From contig NZ_FOQY01000016.1 in assembly GCF_900113865.1 (NCBI RefSeq), positions 1 to 64,000 of the forward strand: 64,000 nt of DNA, given 5' to 3'. Below, piece by piece: positions 49,619-58,696 of the stretch. How positions within the stretch are numbered: the stretch's first letter is position 1; every line of letters begins with the position of its first letter. Position numbers and translations under genes: made by a program. Origin of the DNA: Streptosporangium canum (GTDB taxonomy: Bacteria > Actinomycetota > Actinomycetes > Streptosporangiales > Streptosporangiaceae). The notes beneath the pieces were generated by a model. That model was not told the origin of the DNA, did not search any database, and was given only the letters and a program-made list of their open reading frames with translations.

Positions 49619-49786
49619 ATGATCCGTTCCCTCGACAAACTGGGCGACCGCCTGCTCGCCAAGCTGCTGCCCACGGCCTCCGCTGCCGCGGAGACCTGCT
49701 GGGACGAGACGAAGTGGGTTGGGTACAGCGTGCGCCGGACGTGCTGCATCGCCGCCGGTCGCACGGCCTGCACCCCCTGGCGCTGA
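49619..49786 (+). CDS. Cysteine-rich 55-residue peptide, candidate exported precursor
   Basis: ATG at 49619 with a strong GAGGAG seven bases upstream. The N-terminal half is an amphipathic helix-like leader (MIRSLDKLGDRLLAKLLP) running into TASAAAE. The C-terminal ~29 residues carry Cys27, Cys42, Cys43 and Cys51 and four aromatic residues (W28, W33, Y36, W54). There is no double-glycine site and no Sec signal. It is followed by a MauE-like protein, a TlpA/MauD-like thioredoxin and an ABC exporter on the same strand, pointing to disulfide formation and export. Cleavage after the alanines is inference. No known peptide class was recognised. Confidence 0.7.
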   Translation: MIRSLDKLGDRLLAKLLPTASAAAETCWDETKWVGYSVRRTCCIAAGRTACTPWR

Positions 49787-49802
49787 TCGAGACCCCAGCC
49801 GA

Positions 49803-50222
49803 GTGACCGTCACGCAGTACGTGGCGCCGGCCTGCCGATGTGCACTGGGTGTCGTCTTCCTGGTGGCAGTGTTCAGCAAGGTGCGCGGCCGGGACGCCTT
49901 CCATGCCTTCCGCGCCTCCCTGCTGAACATGGTCGCGCTCCCGGCGGACAAGGCGACCCTGTTGCGTGCCTCGGTGGTCCTCTCCGAGGTGTGCGTCGTC
50001 GTACTGCTGACGGTCCAGTGGACGGCGCCGGTCGGCTTCGTGCTGGCCGGCGCCGTGCTGCTGGCGTTCTCCGCGGGGATCGTGCGGGTCGTGCGCTCCG
50101 GCGCCCGCACCCCCTGCCGCTGCTTCGGCGCCACGGCGACCCCGTTGAGCGGCAGGCACCTCATCCGCAACGCGGGCCTGCTCGCCGGGCCTCCGCCGAC
50201 CTCCGGGCGTGCCGGCCTGTGA
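49803..50222 (+). CDS. MauE/DoxX-like redox membrane protein (short form)
   Basis: 139 residues from a GTG 16 bases after the peptide stop. Three clear membrane helices and two C-R-C pairs (Cys11/Cys13 and Cys105/Cys107). The second lies in RTPCRCFGAT, matching the CxCFG motif of MauE-type proteins, which relay electrons for disulfide formation. The usual family member is longer and ends in a further helix. Here the region after HLIRNAGLLA turns into GPPPTSGRAGL and stops, so the last helix is missing or shortened. The following gene starts ten bases later. Confidence 0.75.
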   Translation: MTVTQYVAPACRCALGVVFLVAVFSKVRGRDAFHAFRASLLNMVALPADKATLLRASVVLSEVCVVVLLTVQWTAPVGFVLAGAVLLAFSAGIVRVVRSGARTPCRCFGATATPLSGRHLIRNAGLLAGPPPTSGRAGL

Positions 50223-50232
50223 AGGGATCTCG

Positions 50233-50763
50233 ATGCCGTACCTCGTCGCCGCCATCGTCCTCGTCGGAGCCCTGTGCGCCGTCAACCTGCTGCTGACCCT
50301 GGCGGTCATCCGCCGCCTCCGCGAGCATTCGGCCCAGCTCGCCGCCGACCGGCCGGCGAGGCCGCCCCTCGTGGCATCCGGCACCGCGTTGCCCGAGTTC
50401 ACCGCCGCCGCGCCTGACGGCACGAGGCTGTCACGGGACTTCTTCGCCGGGCCGACCCTGGTGGGGATGTTCTCCACCACCTGCGCCGCCTGCCACGAGC
50501 GGTTGCCCGAGTTCACCGCACGGGCGGAGTCGCTGGGACCCGGACGCGCGCTTGCGATGGTCGTGGGTGATCAGGAGGACGCCGGCGCGTTCACCGCCAC
50601 CCTGACCCCGGTGGCGACCGTGGTCGTCGAACCGCCGGACGGACCGCTGAGCAAGGCGTTCCAGGTGTCGTTCTTCCCGGCTTTCTACCTCGTCGACGAC
50701 AGGGCGGTGATCACCGCCGCGGCGCTCACACCGGATGAGCTGCCGCTGGCGGCGCACACATGA
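50233..50763 (+). CDS. TlpA/MauD-like membrane-anchored thioredoxin
   Basis: 176 residues. One N-terminal membrane anchor (about 4-26) and a thioredoxin fold facing outside, with the active site CAAC (Cys84, Cys87) in STTCAACHERLPEF and a cis-proline region SFFPAFYLVDD. GAAGGG precedes the ATG. It overlaps the ABC gene (ATGA). In the methylamine operon MauD and MauE together make disulfides in a small subunit. The same pairing here beside a cysteine-rich peptide suggests an equivalent job. Confidence 0.82.
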   Translation: MPYLVAAIVLVGALCAVNLLLTLAVIRRLREHSAQLAADRPARPPLVASGTALPEFTAAAPDGTRLSRDFFAGPTLVGMFSTTCAACHERLPEFTARAESLGPGRALAMVVGDQEDAGAFTATLTPVATVVVEPPDGPLSKAFQVSFFPAFYLVDDRAVITAAALTPDELPLAAHT

Positions 50764-52829
50764 GGGAGGCCGAAGGACCCGAGGGCCAAGAGGGAAGGAA
50801 CGCCGGGGTGGGCTCCCTGTTCCGCCGCGGACAGGTCGCGGGTGAGCTGGCCTGGCGGGCTCAGCCGGCCGCCGTGGCAGGTTCGCTGGTGGTGGTGCTG
50901 CTCATGGGGGTGGCGCCGGTGGCGGCCGCCTGGCTGACCAAGCTGGTCCTCGACGGGCTGGCCGGCGGCGGGGGCCAGAGCGGCCTGCTCCCGCTCGCAG
51001 CCGCCCTCGGGGTAGCGGGCCTGGCTCTGATCGTCCTGCCCCACGTTTCCGAGTATCTCAACGGGCAGCTGCACCGGGGGCTTCAGAGGCTGATCTACGA
51101 CCGGCTGTTTCGGGCCGTCAACGCCGACCCCGGACTCAGCCGCTTCGAGAACCCCTCCTTCCACGACGAACTGCGGCTGGCCCACGAGGCCGGCCAGAAC
51201 GCTCCGCAGCAGATCGTCGGCTCGTCCCTGGCGATCTGCCAGGGCATCCTGACGCTGCTGGGGTTCATCGTCACGCTGACCGTGCTCAGTCCGGTCATGG
51301 TCGTCATCGTCATCGCCGCCGCGTTGCCGTCAGCCCGGGTGCAGCTCGCGCTGAGCCGCCGCAGGGCTGACACGATGTGGGGTATCAGCTCCAACACGCG
51401 CCGCCAGATCTTCTTCAGTGCCCTTCTCACCAGCCCCGACGCGGCTAAGGAGGTGCGGCTGTTCAGTCTGGGCGACTTCCTGCGCAGCCGGATGCTCACC
51501 GAACTCGAAACCGTCAACGAGGCCGAACGGGACCTGGACCGGCGGACACTGCACAGCCAGGGACTGCTGTCCCTGCTGGGTGCCGCCGTCGCGGCCGGCG
51601 GCCTGTTCTGGGCCGTGCTGACCGCCATCGCGGGAGGTCTGAGCGTCGGGGACGTCTCGGTGTTCGTCGCCGCCGTCGCCGGGGTGCAGACGGCCCTGAC
51701 CTTGATCGTCGGCCAGTGGGCGAGCGCGCACAACGCCCTGCTGATGTTCGGGCACTACCTCGGCGTCGTCCAAGCCGATCCCGGGCTTCCGGCGCCCGCG
51801 GAACCCACCGCGCTGCCCCCGCTCCGGGAGGGCATCGAGCTGCGCGACGTGTGGTTCCGTTACGACGACGAGCACCCCTGGGTGTTGCGAGGGGTCGACC
51901 TCTTCATCCCGCACGGCCAGGCTGTCGCCCTGGTCGGCCTGAACGGGGCGGGCAAGAGCACCCTGGTCAAACTGTTGTGCCGGCTGTACGACCCGGTCCG
52001 CGGCTCCATCCACTGGGACGGCGTGGACCTGCGCGACGTGCACCCGGACGACCTGCGCGCCCGGCTCGGCGCGGTGTTCCAGGACTACATGTCATACGAC
52101 CTCACCGCCACCGAGAACATCATGCTGGGCGACCTGACCGCGGGCGCCGACCCGGAGCTCATCCGGACCGCCGCCCGGCGCGCGGGGATCCACGACACGC
52201 TCAACGATCTGCCCAGGGGCTACGACACGCTGCTCAGCCGGATCTTCTTCGGTGACAACGACGACCGGCAGGCGGGAGTGACGCTGTCGGGCGGGCAGTG
52301 GCAGCGGCTGGCGCTGGCCCGCGCCCTGATGCGTCACCACCGGGACCTGCTCATCCTCGATGAGCCGAGCTCCGGTCTGGACGCGGAGGCCGAGCACGCC
52401 GTCCACCTGGGACTGCGCCAGCACCGGGCAGGCCGTACCAGCGTCCTGATCTCACACCGGCTCGGGGCCCTGCGGGACGCGGACCTCATCATCGTGCTGA
52501 GCGAGGGGAAGATCACCGAACGCGGTTCCCACAGCGAGCTCATGGCGCTGGGAGGAAACTACGCGCGGCTGTTCAGCCTGCAGGCCAGCGGCTACGAGCT
52601 CACACCGGACCCCGCAGGGGAGAGGACGGCGCGCGCCGTGTTCTCAGGTGGCGGTGGCGTCGCCGTGCAGGAGGGCCGCCCCGAGAGGGGTCAGCACATG
52701 CAGGACGGCCCCGCCCATCCGGGTGGTCGAGACGAGCCCCGCACCACGCAGCACCGTGGCGTGCTGGCTGGCGGAGGCGATGGAGACGCCGACCCGTTCG
52801 GCCACGGCGGTGGTGGCCGGGTCACGTAA
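50760..52829 (+). CDS. ABC exporter for the peptide cluster
   Basis: 689 residues: a six-helix membrane domain (about 30-330) and an ATPase with [14 protein letters not shown], a long insert GDNDDRQAG before LSGGQWQRLALARAL, and LLILDEPSSGLDAE. There is no N-terminal C39 peptidase domain, so it would not cleave a leader itself. The family fold ends near residue 625. The last ~60 residues are Gly/Arg-rich and are read antisense to the regulator gene (overlap 52644-52829). Its ATG overlaps the thioredoxin stop. Confidence 0.85.
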   Translation: MREAEGPEGQEGRNAGVGSLFRRGQVAGELAWRAQPAAVAGSLVVVLLMGVAPVAAAWLTKLVLDGLAGGGGQSGLLPLAAALGVAGLALIVLPHVSEYLNGQLHRGLQRLIYDRLFRAVNADPGLSRFENPSFHDELRLAHEAGQNAPQQIVGSSLAICQGILTLLGFIVTLTVLSPVMVVIVIAAALPSARVQLALSRRRADTMWGISSNTRRQIFFSALLTSPDAAKEVRLFSLGDFLRSRMLTELETVNEAERDLDRRTLHSQGLLSLLGAAVAAGGLFWAVLTAIAGGLSVGDVSVFVAAVAGVQTALTLIVGQWASAHNALLMFGHYLGVVQADPGLPAPAEPTALPPLREGIELRDVWFRYDDEHPWVLRGVDLFIPHGQAVALVGLNGAGKSTLVKLLCRLYDPVRGSIHWDGVDLRDVHPDDLRARLGAVFQDYMSYDLTATENIMLGDLTAGADPELIRTAARRAGIHDTLNDLPRGYDTLLSRIFFGDNDDRQAGVTLSGGQWQRLALARALMRHHRDLLILDEPSSGLDAEAEHAVHLGLRQHRAGRTSVLISHRLGALRDADLIIVLSEGKITERGSHSELMALGGNYARLFSLQASGYELTPDPAGERTARAVFSGGGGVAVQEGRPERGQHMQDGPAHPGGRDEPRTTQHRGVLAGGGDGDADPFGHGGGGRVT

Positions 52830-53531
52830 CACGGCGAGAACGGCTGCCCGAGTACGCCCGAGCAGGGGACCGAGAGCGTCCGTCGCGCCTGCCGGCCGGT
52901 CTCCGCGATACACCGGGTACGCCAGCACGGTGGACTTGCCTGGCCGACGCATCAGCAGCGCCCCGAGGATGAAGTACGACGGAACCAGCAGCAGTCCGCG
53001 TCCGCCCAGATCGACGTCCCATGGGCGGGGAAACGGAATATGCAGGGTCGGCGCCTGCCAGCGCCACTGCGGGACGAGCGTGGCGAGCAAGGCGTCAACC
53101 CCGCCTCTCAGCAGGGTCTCCGACCGCAGGGCGCGGTCGGCGACCCCGCTGGCCTGGACCTGTGGCCACCGCGATGCCAGCGATGAGGTGAAATATCTCT
53201 TCAGGTCTCTTCGCAGAACCTCCCGTGCGCCGGGAGCGTCGGCCGCGAGCTCCTGAGACCAGCGACTGGCCTCCTGGTGGACGGCCAGCAGGCTCAGGCC
53301 CGCGGAGACCTGCGCGCTGGGGGCGTGCATGACCAGGTCGAGGCCCTCAGCGAGGTCCCCGGCGGACGGCTGGAGCAGGAAACCGGGCAGGAAATCCTCC
53401 CGAGGGATCAGATCGAGCACCACCCCGGCCCGAGCTCTCAGACCGCCGCGCACTTCCCGTTCCCAGCTCTCCAGGCCGAACCGCAGCTGGGGCCCCACAG
53501 TCGCCGGGAGCCGCAACCGGTGCACGCTCAC
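52644..53531 (-). CDS. ArsR-like/DUF5937-type regulator, N-terminally shortened
   Basis: 295 residues from GTG 53531. A conserved N-terminal ligand-type region is followed by a C-terminal winged helix (TTAVAERVGVSIASASQHATVLRGAGLVS). It faces the ABC exporter tail to tail, so it probably controls the peptide unit. The family's normal N-terminus can be read in the same frame upstream but is cut off by an amber codon at 53541-53543, so either translation restarts at the GTG behind GGAGACGGCC or the protein is defective. Confidence 0.7.
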   Translation of the reverse strand: MSVHRLRLPATVGPQLRFGLESWEREVRGGLRARAGVVLDLIPREDFLPGFLLQPSAGDLAEGLDLVMHAPSAQVSAGLSLLAVHQEASRWSQELAADAPGAREVLRRDLKRYFTSSLASRWPQVQASGVADRALRSETLLRGGVDALLATLVPQWRWQAPTLHIPFPRPWDVDLGGRGLLLVPSYFILGALLMRRPGKSTVLAYPVYRGDRPAGATDALGPLLGRTRAAVLAVLRDPATTAVAERVGVSIASASQHATVLRGAGLVSTTRMGGAVLHVLTPLGAALLHGDATAT

Positions 53532-53609
53532 GGCCGTCTCCTACAGCGGGGTGGGGCCCGGTGCCAGCGTGATCTGACGTAGGTCGGCCGCGGTGAAGTG
53601 TATGCGCAT
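53532..53609 (-). pseudogene. Stranded N-terminal codons of the regulator, ended by TAG
   Basis: From ATG 53609 the frame reads MRIHFTAADLRQITLAPGP, then TPL, TAG, and ETAVSVHRL, continuing into the regulator. In relatives as I remember them this spot reads PLWE, so the TAG (53541-53543) stands where TGG would encode a conserved Trp. One base change separates the two. Confidence 0.65.
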
Positions 53610-53612
53610 CAC

Positions 53613-53922
53613 TCAACGGATTTTCCCGTAGAACAACCCTTCCAGCCAAAGCCGAAAGGCATTGCGGTGAAAGGCGGAGAAAGGCAAAGAAAGGCCGCCT
53701 CCAGTGCGGTTCTCTCACGGTGCGGCGCGGCGGCTCACCGAATACCGGTACGGCCCGGCTGACGGAAGATACGGCTGACGAAAGATACGGCCGGACACCG
53801 GTTCCGCGCCTGCGTGCAGATCGCCAGCGGGTCCACGGAGTGCGGAAAACGGCGGTGACGGCCACCGCCTCGGCACAGGCCCTTCTCCACCGGCGGGCCT
53901 CTGCCCGACGGAGTGGCCTCCG
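53613..53922. other. Intergenic region
   Basis: About 310 bases between the regulator's original start and the NYN gene stop. Short direct repeats GAAAGGC near 53650-53690 and a 16-base imperfect repeat CTGACGGAAGATACGG near 53759-53790. No gene seen. Confidence 0.4.
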
Positions 53923-55107
53923 TCAGCGGCGGGCGCGCTCCAGGGCGTCCCAGAAGCCTCGGCGGAGGGCGTGGCGGACCTCGTCGTGGAGGAGGAAGTC
54001 GATCGGCAGGGAGGAGCCCTGGAGGAGACGGGCCTCCAGGTCGGAGGGCATACGGGGCTTGCGGGCGAGCACGGCCTCCAGCCACAGGGCGGGGGCGTCC
54101 TTGGCGACGGACTCGCCGAAGTCGTGGCCTTCCTTGTGGGCGGACTTCACCGCGTCGGAGAGGGTGGTCGTGCTGCTGTTGGAGGCGTTCTGGACCGGCA
54201 CGGGGGCCGCCTGGGGGCCGGTGTAGGCGCCGAGCTGGCCGGGCTGGTAGCCGGGCATGTTGCCGGTGTTGCCCGAGGCGTACTGCTGGGCCTGCGGAGG
54301 GGGCGACAGCGGGCCGGTCGGGCCGTTGGGGGCCGCCAGGGGTTGCGGAGCCGGGACCGGCGGGGGCTGCTGGGGGGCCTGGACCGGCGGGGGTTCGTGG
54401 TTGTAACTCGGGTAGGACGGCAGCGCGGGCTGGGAGGGCGCGGGAGGCGGCGTGGCGCGGGGAGCCTGCGCCGGAGGGGCGACGGGCGGGGCGCCGTTGT
54501 TGAGGGGGGCGGTGGCCTGGCCGTTGCCGCTCGGCTGGTGGCCGTTGCTCAGGGCGGGCGTCTCCATGGCGCCGGCGGCCAGGCTGACGTAGGGGCGCAG
54601 GTGGCTGCTGCCGATCTCGATCAGGTCGTCGCACTCCTGGCGGAGCGAGCGGGACACCGCCCAGCTTCCGTCCGCGGTGATGTGCACCACGGTGACGCGG
54701 ATACCGAGGTCCTGGGCGTCGCAGACGACCTGCGCCAGGTCCTCGTCGCCGCTGACGACCACCGCGTCGCAGACCGCGCTGTTGCGGGCCAGCGTCATCA
54801 GGTCACGGTGGACCTGGGCGTCCACGCCTTCGCGGCGGCCGGGGCGGATGCGCGACAGCCGGAGCTTGAGGCCCGGGAGGTCGGCCAGCGCGTCGTGCTC
54901 GGCGGTCCGGCGGCCTTCGACGCTCGCCTCGTACCAGTAGCAGCGCAGCAGCGGCAGCCCGGTCCGTTCCTTGGACAGGGTGCCGAGCAACTTGAGCAGT
55001 CCCGGGTAATCCCAGGAGACTGCCTCGCGATGGCGGGTCCCATGCACGGCCATCGCGCCGTCGGCCAGCAGGTAGCCAGCGTCCACGAACAGCGCGCAGC
55101 GATCCAC
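53923..55107 (-). CDS. NYN-domain (PIN-like) putative RNase with Pro-rich linker
   Basis: 394 residues. The N-terminal ~165 form an NYN/LabA-like PIN domain with acidic residues in LFVDAGYLL, DAQVHRDLMTLA and VVSGDEDLAQVV. A disordered Pro/Gln/Ala linker runs about 185-325. A conserved helical C-terminus (about 335-394, LWLEAVLARKPRMPSDLEARL) follows. NYN proteins are thought to process RNA, but the target is unknown. Start GTG at 55107. Confidence 0.82.
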   Translation of the reverse strand: MDRCALFVDAGYLLADGAMAVHGTRHREAVSWDYPGLLKLLGTLSKERTGLPLLRCYWYEASVEGRRTAEHDALADLPGLKLRLSRIRPGRREGVDAQVHRDLMTLARNSAVCDAVVVSGDEDLAQVVCDAQDLGIRVTVVHITADGSWAVSRSLRQECDDLIEIGSSHLRPYVSLAAGAMETPALSNGHQPSGNGQATAPLNNGAPPVAPPAQAPRATPPPAPSQPALPSYPSYNHEPPPVQAPQQPPPVPAPQPLAAPNGPTGPLSPPPQAQQYASGNTGNMPGYQPGQLGAYTGPQAAPVPVQNASNSSTTTLSDAVKSAHKEGHDFGESVAKDAPALWLEAVLARKPRMPSDLEARLLQGSSLPIDFLLHDEVRHALRRGFWDALERARR

Positions 55108-55460
55108 GCGACACCGCCCTTCCTACGTGGCCCGCCTCTTCGGCTCAGACAAGCCTGAAAGACCTCCGAGAGACCCGACAGACGGCCCTTCCTCAGGGTA
55201 ATCAAGCAACTGATCGTCCGAGGGTTAATCCCGACGATTCGACCCGCGCCTGACCATACGCCGGAGTGTTCACGCAGACCGTACCAGTTCGTCCCGTTCT
55301 TGAAGCCGTGCCGTTGACCCTCCTGCTCCCAAACCTTTATTGGCCCGTTCCACGCCCCTCCGGGACCGGCCCGTCCCGCACCGCGCGGGATCGCACGGGC
55401 ACCTCACCCCCGGCCGGGGCACGATCCGGGTGCTCCCCGGACCGCCCTAATCTTGTCTCC
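55108..55460. other. Divergent intergenic region between NYN gene and pyrE
   Basis: 353 bases that must hold promoters for both directions. The pyrE side ends in TAATCT (55448-55453), seven bases before its ATG. No other signal was assigned. Confidence 0.45.
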
Positions 55461-55997
55461 ATGAGCGATCGTGAGAGCCTCCTGGCCGAGATCAAGGACA
55501 AGGGCGTCGTGCACGGCAAGGTGGTGCTGTCCTCCGGCAAGGAGGCGGACTTCTACGTGGACCTGCGCCGGGTGACCCTCGACGGGCAGGCGGCGCCCCT
55601 GGTGGGCCGGGTCATGCTCGACCTCACCGAGGACCTCGACTACGACGCGGTCGGCGGGCTCACCCTGGGCGCCGACCCGGTGGCGACCGCCATGCTGCAC
55701 GCCGCGGCGGCGCGGGGCCGGGCGCTCGACGCGTTCGTGGTCCGCAAGGCGCAGAAGGCGCACGGGATGCAGCGCAGGATCGAGGGGCCGGACGTGGCGG
55801 GGCGGCGGGTGCTGGCGGTGGAGGACACCTCCACGACCGGCGGGTCCCCGCTGACGGCCGTGGAGGCGCTGCGCGAGGCGGGCGCCGAGGTCGTGGCCGT
55901 GGCCACGATCGTGGACCGGGGCGCGGCCTCCGCGATCGCCGAGGCGGGCCTGCCGTACCGGACCGCCTACAGCCTCCAGGACCTCGGCCTGGCCTGA
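55461..55997 (+). CDS. pyrE: Orotate phosphoribosyltransferase
   Basis: 178-residue enzyme joining orotate to PRPP to give OMP in pyrimidine synthesis. Marks: GGLTLGADPVATAM, VVRKAQKAHGMQRRIEG and the PRPP loop VLAVEDTSTTGGSPL. No ribosome-binding site. TAATCT is seven bases before the ATG, so the transcript is probably leaderless. A hairpin begins right after the stop. Confidence 0.95.
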   Translation: MSDRESLLAEIKDKGVVHGKVVLSSGKEADFYVDLRRVTLDGQAAPLVGRVMLDLTEDLDYDAVGGLTLGADPVATAMLHAAAARGRALDAFVVRKAQKAHGMQRRIEGPDVAGRRVLAVEDTSTTGGSPLTAVEALREAGAEVVAVATIVDRGAASAIAEAGLPYRTAYSLQDLGLA

Positions 55998-56021
55998 CCC
56001 GGCCGTCCCGGAGCGGCCGGG
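55998..56021. terminator. Hairpin after pyrE
   Basis: CCCGGCCG and CGGCCGGG around an eight-base loop, immediately after the pyrE stop and before the convergent gene's end. Confidence 0.5.
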
Positions 56022-56095
56022 CGCGGGAGACGGCGAACTCCTGGCGCTCCCCGAGAGGTCAGTCGCGGGAGACGGTGAACTCCTGGCGCTCCCCG
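56022..56095. repeat. 42-bp-period duplication over the stop of the small membrane protein gene
   Basis: 32-base copies at 56022-56053 and 56064-56095 differ at one base. The minus-strand gene's stop (56059-56061) lies between them within the 42-base period. Confidence 0.85.
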
Positions 56096-56490
56096 GCCCT
56101 GCCCGGGGGACGGACCTCCCCGTTCACCTCGACGCGGACGGCGGCGGAGTCGGCCAGCACCACGTCGACCTTGGCGTCGAAGGACTGGGCCTGCTCGTCC
56201 CTGGCCATCTCCCGGTCGAGCAGCACGTCACCCCCGGCGACCTTGAGGAAGACCTTGGGGCAGTGCTCCTGCAGGCACTGGACCCGGACCGTGGGGATCT
56301 GCTCGGGGGTGGCGGAGGGGACGGAGGGCGCGGCGGCCGGGGTGGAGGGCGCGGCGGGCCCGGCGTCCGGGTTGAGCGCGCCGACCAGTGAGAGGGCGCC
56401 GACCACGATCAGGGCGACCACCACCAGCACCGCCAGCCCCGCGAGCGCGAGGCGGGCGATACCCATCGGGTCAGACCTGTGGCGTCCCAC
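56059..56490 (-). CDS. Single-pass membrane protein with RodZ-C/DUF4115-like domain
   Basis: 143 residues: a membrane helix (about 12-38), an Ala/Pro/Ser linker and a C-terminal beta-rich domain (VFLKVAGGDVLLDREMARDE, VRVEVNGEVR) resembling the RodZ C-terminal fold. The GTG start has TAATCT seven bases upstream (minus strand, 56498-56503), so it is probably leaderless. Role unknown, possibly envelope-related. Confidence 0.72.
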   Translation of the reverse strand: MGRHRSDPMGIARLALAGLAVLVVVALIVVGALSLVGALNPDAGPAAPSTPAAAPSVPSATPEQIPTVRVQCLQEHCPKVFLKVAGGDVLLDREMARDEQAQSFDAKVDVVLADSAAVRVEVNGEVRPPGRAGERQEFTVSRD

Positions 56491-56543
56491 ACTGTGGAGA
56501 TTAGCGGTTGGCGAGGAGATCCCACGACCGGTCGCGGGATCGG

Positions 56544-57269
56544 TTACCGCTGGCCGTCACCGTTCGACGGGCCGGTCGGCATGGTGCGGTGGTGCTTGCC
56601 CTGCGGCAGCGGCACGTCGGAACCGCCGTCCTTACGGTTCTTCACGAGCTCCCGGATGATCGGGATGACCGAGAGGAGGATGATCACCAGGGCGCCCGGC
56701 AGGATGTACTTGTCGATGTCGGGCACCGCCGAACCGACCACGCGGCCGAAGACCAGCAGGCCGTCGGTCCAGATGATGCCGCCCACGCAGTTCCACAGGA
56801 AGAACCGCTTGCGGTCCATGCCGAGCATGCCCGCGACCGGGTTGAGGAACGTGCGGACGATCGGGATGAACCGGGCGAGCACCACGGCCTTGGACGGGCC
56901 GAACTTCTGGAAGTAGTGCTCGGCCTTGTCGACATACTCCTTCTTGAAGAGCTTGGAGTCGGGCCGGTCGAACATCCTGCGGCCGTAGGTGGCGCCGAGA
57001 TGGTGTCCCAGCTGGGCGCCGGCGATGGCGCAGATCGGGGCCAGGACCAGCAGCAGCGGGAACGAGAGCGGTGCGAGGCCCTCGATGGCCGCCGCCGCCT
57101 CGGGCGTGCTGAAGACGCCGGCCGCGACGAGCAGCGAGTCGCCCGGCAGGAAGAAACCGAGCAGCAGTCCGGTCTCGGCGAAGATGATCCCGAGGACGCC
57201 GATGGTGGCGAACGGCCCGAGCAGGCCGAGCCACCATTTGGGGTCCAGGAGATTGTGCAGGAGGTCCAT
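56544..57269 (-). CDS. DedA-family membrane protein
   Basis: 241 residues, five to six helices, with DedA signatures FLPGDSLLVAAG, GAQLGHHLGATYGRRMF and ARFIPIVRTFLNPVAGMLGM. DedA proteins act in lipid scrambling and membrane homeostasis. TAGGCT lies eight bases before the ATG, so it may also be leaderless. Confidence 0.92.
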   Translation of the reverse strand: MDLLHNLLDPKWWLGLLGPFATIGVLGIIFAETGLLLGFFLPGDSLLVAAGVFSTPEAAAAIEGLAPLSFPLLLVLAPICAIAGAQLGHHLGATYGRRMFDRPDSKLFKKEYVDKAEHYFQKFGPSKAVVLARFIPIVRTFLNPVAGMLGMDRKRFFLWNCVGGIIWTDGLLVFGRVVGSAVPDIDKYILPGALVIILLSVIPIIRELVKNRKDGGSDVPLPQGKHHRTMPTGPSNGDGQR

Positions 57270-57426
57270 CGGCGTGAAGCCTACCGGCGATCAGGATCCC
57301 AGATCGAGAGATGACACAGGCAGAAGTGGTGGCGGAGCTATCCGGCCGGGAAGGAACCCGGAATACTGGCCAACGGGCTATGTCCCGCGCCAGCTGTTCA
57401 CAGCCGTCTCGAGGGAGATGACACCG

Positions 57427-58449
<1,023 letters not shown>

Positions 58450-58474
58450 GGTACCGGATCCCGCTGAGGTCCGG

Positions 58475-58508
58475 CCGTCGCCTCCGGACGGCCGTCCGGA
58501 GGCGACGG
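58475..58508 (+). terminator. Perfect 34-bp palindrome after the aldolase gene
   Basis: 17-base arm (CCGTCGCCTCCGGACGG) followed by its exact complement, extended by an outer GGTCCGG/CCGGACC pair. Probable terminator without U-tract. Confidence 0.7.
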
Positions 58509-58696
58509 CGGCCGGACCGGAGGCGGCAGCCGGCCGGGAGGGCGGCCGTCGTGGATCTTCCGTTCGCCGAGGAGATCCGAGGAGAGCGGTCTCTCGCCGG
58601 CTCCGGCGAGGGCGGGGACGGCCGTTTCGAAGAGCGGGACAATAACAGGGAAGCGACTCCCCCGCCGGGCAAAGGCAGCAAGTACTCTCGCTAGGC

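Noticed and set aside
49619..53531. Peptide cluster considered a methylamine dehydrogenase (mau) operon
   Set aside because: No large subunit, TTQ subunit or MauG is present. The only small gene is a 55-residue peptide with four cysteines and the cluster includes an ABC exporter.
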